Under the pieces are notes generated by a model. It saw only the letters and a program-made list of their open reading frames with translations, searched no databases and was not told the DNA's origin. The position numbers were made by a program, and so were the translations under genes. DNA of 34,991 nucleotides, taken from Thermoactinospora rubra. Lineage in GTDB: Bacteria; Actinomycetota; Actinomycetes; Streptosporangiales; Streptosporangiaceae. Positions 31,973 to 34,991 of the stretch are shown piece after piece (within the stretch, counting starts at the first letter, position 1; each line of letters begins with the position of its first letter). The stretch spans positions 3,744 to 38,734 of the forward strand of contig NZ_KZ084340.1 in assembly GCF_002093975.1 (NCBI RefSeq), in the 5' to 3' direction.

Positions 31973-32866
31973 TCATCCGGCGACGAAGGCGCCCACGGAG
32001 GCCGCGCACAGCAGCAGCCCGGCCGCGTGCGCCGGGTTGGTCCGCTCCCGCAGCACCAGGGCGGCCAGGGCGACGGTGAAGGCGGGGTAGAGGGAGGTGA
32101 TGACAGCCGAGATCGCGAGCGTTCCCTCACGGGTGGAGAAGGTGTACAGCAGCGTCGCGCCCACGCCCAGGACCCCGGGCCAGATCGCCGTCCACGGCGG
32201 TCGCGTGCCCGTGGCGCCGGACGCGGCCCGCCTGCCGGTCACCACGGCAGACTCGGCTCGCCCGCCGGCCACCACTGCGGACACGGTCCGCCTGCCGGCC
32301 ACCACGACGGCGGCCAGGACGGCCGCGCCGACCAGCTGGCTCGCGGCCACCGGCCACAGGCCGGATGCGTCCCCGGCCCGGTCCAGGCAGACGAACAGGG
32401 CGGCGAAGCCGAACCCGGCCAGCAGCCCCTCGCCCACACCCCCGCCGCCCCGCGCGCCCGACTGCGAGGACACCAGCCAGATACCGGGGATGGCCAGCCC
32501 GACGCCGAGGACGGCGAGCACGGTGAACCGCTGGCCCGACAGCAGGTCGATCGGGATCGGGATCCCCGCCGCCCCCACGGCGGACAGGGGCCCGGCCACG
32601 TTCATCCGTCCCCGGGACAGGCCGCGGTAGAGGGCAAGGGTGCCCACGGCCCCGCCCAGCCCGGCGCCCATTCCCCACAGGACGGCGCTCCAGCCGGGCC
32701 GCGAGCTCACCGCGAGGGCGGCGGCCAGGGCGCCGGCCGCGGCGGCGGACTGGCCGACGAGCCCGACCAGCGCGTAATGGGTGCGGCGGGACAGCAGCCC
32801 GCCCAGGAAGTCCGAGGCGCCGTACAGGGCCGCGGCGGCCAGTGCCAACAGGATCGCTGCCTGCAT
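31973..32866 (-). CDS. EamA/DMT-family transporter
   Basis: 297 residues with about ten hydrophobic segments in two EamA halves (ALYGASDFLGGLLSRR near the start; YTFSTREGTLAISAVITSLY, PAFTVALAALVLRER in the second half). Drug/metabolite transporters of this group export amino acids or metabolites. The loop near residues 192-221 is built from three 10-residue repeats encoded by 30-bp tandem units, which is unusual. It lies directly upstream of the MocR gene on the same strand, so it may be its partner. Confidence 0.9.
   Translation of the reverse strand: MQAAILLALAAAALYGASDFLGGLLSRRTHYALVGLVGQSAAAAGALAAALAVSSRPGWSAVLWGMGAGLGGAVGTLALYRGLSRGRMNVAGPLSAVGAAGIPIPIDLLSGQRFTVLAVLGVGLAIPGIWLVSSQSGARGGGGVGEGLLAGFGFAALFVCLDRAGDASGLWPVAASQLVGAAVLAAVVVAGRRTVSAVVAGGRAESAVVTGRRAASGATGTRPPWTAIWPGVLGVGATLLYTFSTREGTLAISAVITSLYPAFTVALAALVLRERTNPAHAAGLLLCAASVGAFVAG
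32221..32310. repeat. Three tandem 30-bp units inside the EamA gene
   Basis: Units at 32221-32250, 32251-32280 and 32281-32310 share the core CGCC[T/C]GCCGG[T/C]CACCAC. Each encodes about VVAGRRxxSA. Because the units are multiples of three, copy number can change without breaking the frame. Confidence 0.8.
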
Positions 32867-32872
32867 CGGTGC

Positions 32873-33055
32873 TCACCTGCCCACGCGGTAGGAGAGGTGG
32901 AAGGCGTTCGGGCCGGCCAGCGCACTCACCGGCTCCAGCGTGCCGGTGAAGCCAGGGCCGAACAGGGCGGTGCCGAAGGGCGCCTCCACGGTGACGCCGG
33001 GGCCGGCGACGTATCCGTCCAGCGACGGGCTGATGTCCACGATGGTCCGTCCCAC
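32873..33055 (-). pseudogene. RibD/dihydrofolate reductase-like gene with in-frame internal deletion
   Basis: The 60-codon frame starts at a GTG with GAGAGG upstream and reads MGRTIVDISPSLDGYVAGPG, the usual N-terminus of RibD_C-type reductases (about 180-200 residues). It then jumps to an end resembling their C-terminus (LEPVSALAGPNAFHLSYRV). The catalytic middle is missing but the frame is kept. It is probably a deletion relic. Confidence 0.6.
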
Positions 33056-33067
33056 GATCTTGTCCTC

Positions 33068-33274
33068 TCAGGGGCCTGCCGTCTTGTTGATCTCATCCTC
33101 GAAGCGAACCGGCTCTTCCGACAGGACCGATTGCGTGCCGTACATCAGGACCGATTGCTGAATCAGCCGGAGGCCCTGCTGTTCCGCAGGGGGCCGCTGG
33201 CCAGGTTCGCCCTCATCGATGCGAAGCCCCTGATCTCGGGTGACGTCATCCTGTCCTACCGGCCTACGGCGTGA
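33068..33274 (+). CDS. Unrecognised 3' frame remnant
   Basis: A plus-strand frame reads LVDLILEANRLFRQDRLRAV, then LFRRGPLARFALIDAKPLIS and ends GDVILSYRPTA at 33274, overlapping the convergent transglutaminase-like gene by 11 bp. Codon bias looks plausible but no start is evident, and I do not recognise the family. The 13-bp direct repeat CAGGACCGATTGC occurs twice in it. It may be the end of a broken gene. Confidence 0.25.
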   Translation, partial: SGACRLVDLILEANRLFRQDRLRAVHQDRLLNQPEALLFRRGPLARFALIDAKPLISGDVILSYRPTA

Positions 33275-33881
33275 CGCGGCTCACCAGCAGATCCGCCGCG
33301 ATGCGCGCGGGGCGGCACAGCGTCTGGCCGTGCACGCGGAAGAGCTCGTCGCGGGAGTCGAAGCGGCCCAGGTCCGCCAGCACGTGCCCGGACAGGTCGC
33401 AGGAGGGGCAGGCGGTGCCGTCCCAGTCCACCGCCGTGGTGGCGACGGCCTCGAAGAGGGTCTGCGGTCCGGCGTTGGTGAACGGCTCTCCGCACCGCGT
33501 GCCGTACAGCTCCGAGACCGCGATCCACTGATCGTCCACCAGGAACTCCGGCCAGGCCGGCACCACCTCGCGGGGCAGGAGGGCGCGGAGGCGGGGCAGG
33601 CGCCGCTCCCAGAAGCGGCCCTCGACCAGCAGTCCCCTGACGCGCGTGGCGATGCCGTGCGAGCGGGCCACGGCCTCCAGGACGGCCATGCGCTGGCTGC
33701 AGGAACCCCGGCCTCTGGCGAGGGTGACCGAGACCGGTTGCGCCTCGTTCATCGCATACACCGGCCGGAGGAGCGTGCCGATCAGGCGATGCGCGTCCCG
33801 GAGCAGGCCCGGGCCCGTCACCTGGGCCGCCACGGCGGCCACGCGCGGATGACGCCAGTCGAGGATGGGCGTCGGCTCCAC
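33264..33881 (-). CDS. Transglutaminase-like superfamily protein
   Basis: About 205 residues from a GTG at 33881 (the frame is open to 33980, so the start is uncertain). RGRGSCSQRMAVLEAVARSH, GIATRVRGLLVEGRFWERRL is the core pattern of transglutaminase/cysteine-protease-like folds with a Cys in GSCSQ. WPEFLVDDQWIAVSELYG would be the region where His/Asp of the triad lie, but the His is not obvious. A CxxC-like pair (CPSCDLSGH) follows. Function unknown. Confidence 0.65.
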   Translation of the reverse strand: MEPTPILDWRHPRVAAVAAQVTGPGLLRDAHRLIGTLLRPVYAMNEAQPVSVTLARGRGSCSQRMAVLEAVARSHGIATRVRGLLVEGRFWERRLPRLRALLPREVVPAWPEFLVDDQWIAVSELYGTRCGEPFTNAGPQTLFEAVATTAVDWDGTACPSCDLSGHVLADLGRFDSRDELFRVHGQTLCRPARIAADLLVSRVTP

Positions 33882-33976
33882 ACCGCCGGAGGACCGGCGC
33901 GACGGGTCCGGGACTCGACACCCGCGCGGCGAAAGCAACCGCGAGATCACTCGGCCACGATACCGGCGAAGCGGCT

Positions 33977-34370
33977 TCACAGATCCCAGCGAGGCTCGTC
34001 GAGCAGCAGCAGGGTGGCGCCCGACAGCTCCAGGAGCAGGATCTGGAGCCTGGCCTGCCGGCCGCCGGAGAGGGTCTCGAACGGCTGGGCACCGCCCGGG
34101 CGAGGTCGTAGCGGGCCGGCGCCGCCATGGCGTCGTTGCGTTCCAGGGCGTGGCCGGTCATGACGATCTCGGCGAGGGTACGGCTCGGCGAGGGTACGGC
34201 CGTGCAGGTCGGGACGGGTGTGGGTCTGGGTGAACAGACCGGGGCGCACCCGGGCGCCGAGCCGTACCTCGCCGGTGTGCGACGGGCTCCTCGGCGAGCA
34301 GGCGGAAGAAGTGCGACTTGCCGGTGCGGCCCCCGGCCGGCCGCATGCGGATGCGCCGGGCGGCTTGGGG
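33977..34370 (-). pseudogene. ABC-F-type ATPase remnant
   Basis: Pieces in several frames match the second half of ABC-F proteins: GKSHFFRLLAEEPVAH (Walker A), RPGLFTQTHTRPDLHGRTLA, EIVMTGHALERNDAMAAPAR, and QPFETLSGGRQARLQILLLE, then LLLLDEPRWDL (signature and Walker B). A stop follows Walker B, and a 16-bp tandem duplication at 34168-34199 shifts the frame. ABC-F proteins act on ribosomes, often in antibiotic resistance; this copy is non-functional. Confidence 0.75.
34168..34199. repeat. Perfect 16-bp tandem duplication in the ABC-F remnant
   Basis: CTCGGCGAGGGTACGG occurs twice in a row (34168-34183 and 34184-34199). Adding 16 bp shifts the reading frame by one, exactly where the ABC-F similarity changes frame. 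Confidence 0.85.
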
Positions 34371-34570
34371 GCACGCTCGGGCAGCCCGGCTTCCTCGAAG
34401 CGCGCCGGCCGGGTGACGGCCGCCCGGCAGGCGCCGGAGATCCGCCGAGGCCCTGCTGCGCCGCCTGGCCTACCACCACCCGCGGAGGGCGTGAACCGGC
34501 TCCGGCCGGGAAAACCGTGCGGCGCGCATCGCCTTGACCCTCACGTCACGAGAGGCCGGACGCTGACGTC

Positions 34571-34991
34571 ATGCATGCCTTGGCGGCTCCCGGGATCGAT
34601 CACGAGATCTATCCCATGCCCATGTTCGTGACCTTCACCGTCACCGATCCGGCCGTCTCGGCCCGCTGGTACGAAGCCGCGGGATTCGTGGTCCTGGCGA
34701 CCCTGCCGGGCCCGGACGGCCCGGACTCGGTGGTGCATCTGCGCCGGTTGCGCTACCAAGACCTGCTGCTCGTCGAGGGAGATCCAGCGCCGGGCGTCCA
34801 GGTTTGCCTCGCCTGCGGGGAGGACGACCTCGATGTCCGTGCCGACGTCCTGCGCCGCCATCTCGCCGACAACGGCGTCGCAGGCACCGTTGCGGGGCCG
34901 CGGAACACCGCCTGGTACACCCGTGATCTGGTCGTCACGGATCCTGACGGCTACCAAAATGCGGGCCAGTGCTCCGGCCTTCAGGCCGGGG
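34571..34991 (+). CDS. VOC/glyoxalase-family protein, 3' end cut off
   Basis: The frame is open from an ATG at 34571 (34616 is a possible later start) to the window edge. It reads FVTFTVTDPAVSARWYEAAG, FVVLATLPGPDG, LRYQDLLLVEGD and RDLVVTDPDGYQ, a single glyoxalase/bleomycin-resistance-type domain with its usual end motif. After DPDGYQ the frame runs into the GGCC-rich hairpin thought to be an IS200/IS605 end, so the last strand is probably replaced. No stop is reached in the window. Confidence 0.75.
   Translation, partial: MHALAAPGIDHEIYPMPMFVTFTVTDPAVSARWYEAAGFVVLATLPGPDGPDSVVHLRRLRYQDLLLVEGDPAPGVQVCLACGEDDLDVRADVLRRHLADNGVAGTVAGPRNTAWYTRDLVVTDPDGYQNAGQCSGLQAG
34971..34991. repeat. IS200/IS605-like end hairpin, right copy (inverted)
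   Basis: GCTCCGGCC-TTCA-GGCCGGGG, the reverse complement of 30423-30443 with one difference in 21. It coincides with loss of similarity in the VOC gene, so another element of the same type probably begins here and extends beyond the window. Confidence 0.5.

Noticed and set aside
30075..33274. Very long plus-strand frames opposite the MocR and EamA genes
   Set aside because: Antisense shadows. The minus-strand products have clear family motifs.
1..34991. tRNA, rRNA or riboswitch
   Set aside because: No cloverleaf, ribosomal RNA segment or conserved riboswitch core was recognised by eye. A covariance-model scan was not possible here.

Overview
This window is high-GC DNA with dense GTG/ATG starts, ATGA stop-start overlaps, a mycothiol-type DinB protein and several transposon families. 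It most resembles an actinomycete of the Streptosporangiaceae/Nonomuraea type; that placement is inference from gene style, not from a marker gene. The window looks like an accessory catabolic island that has been repeatedly duplicated, broken by insertion sequences and partly decayed.

Layout. (1) 3-4395, minus strand: a self-sufficient CYP102-like P450/reductase fusion followed by a zinc alcohol dehydrogenase. (2) 4606-5480: operator cluster, a broken tetR and a copper amine oxidase remnant. (3) 5500-6165: an intact TetR repressor, divergent from a tightly coupled five-gene operon at 6295-12125 (two-domain VOC extradiol-type dioxygenase, FAH-family hydrolase, acyl-CoA synthetase, PPOX/split-barrel flavoprotein, FAD aromatic hydroxylase). 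(4) 12200-13601: decayed P450 3' end and ADH copies, plus a second intact tetR with its operators. (5) 13722-14626: a complete-looking IS5-type element with a -1 frameshift signal. (6) 14873-19903: a membrane protein of unknown function, a toxin-antitoxin pair, an IS481 remnant, a DinB protein, an MFS fragment, and a divergent MarR pair with an NTF2-like protein and a strong terminator. (7) 20099-27567: an IS5 transposase tail, a third intact tetR, two broken genes, then a class I P450 system (3Fe-4S ferredoxin, ferredoxin reductase, P450) with an alcohol dehydrogenase. (8) 27585-29634: a fifth, internally deleted tetR with operators, then a second copy of the membrane protein. (9) 29634-34991: an IS200/IS605-type element with intact tnpA and truncated tnpB, a MocR regulator, an EamA transporter, a shrunken RibD/DHFR-like gene, a transglutaminase-like protein, a broken ABC-F gene and a VOC gene cut at the right edge by what looks like another IS200/IS605 end.

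How it fits together. The two P450 systems could oxidise a hydrophobic or aromatic substrate and the two ADHs could oxidise the resulting alcohols. The FAD hydroxylase, extradiol-type dioxygenase, FAH hydrolase and CoA ligase form a plausible ring-hydroxylation, ring-cleavage and activation route. The substrate cannot be read from the sequence. Five closely related tetR copies (three intact, two broken) sit at the borders of these modules. All five lie next to variants of one operator family, with half-sites TGACGA/TCGTCA, so the modules probably form or formed one paralogous regulon. That regulator/operator family and the matching decayed duplicates are the most interesting features of the window.
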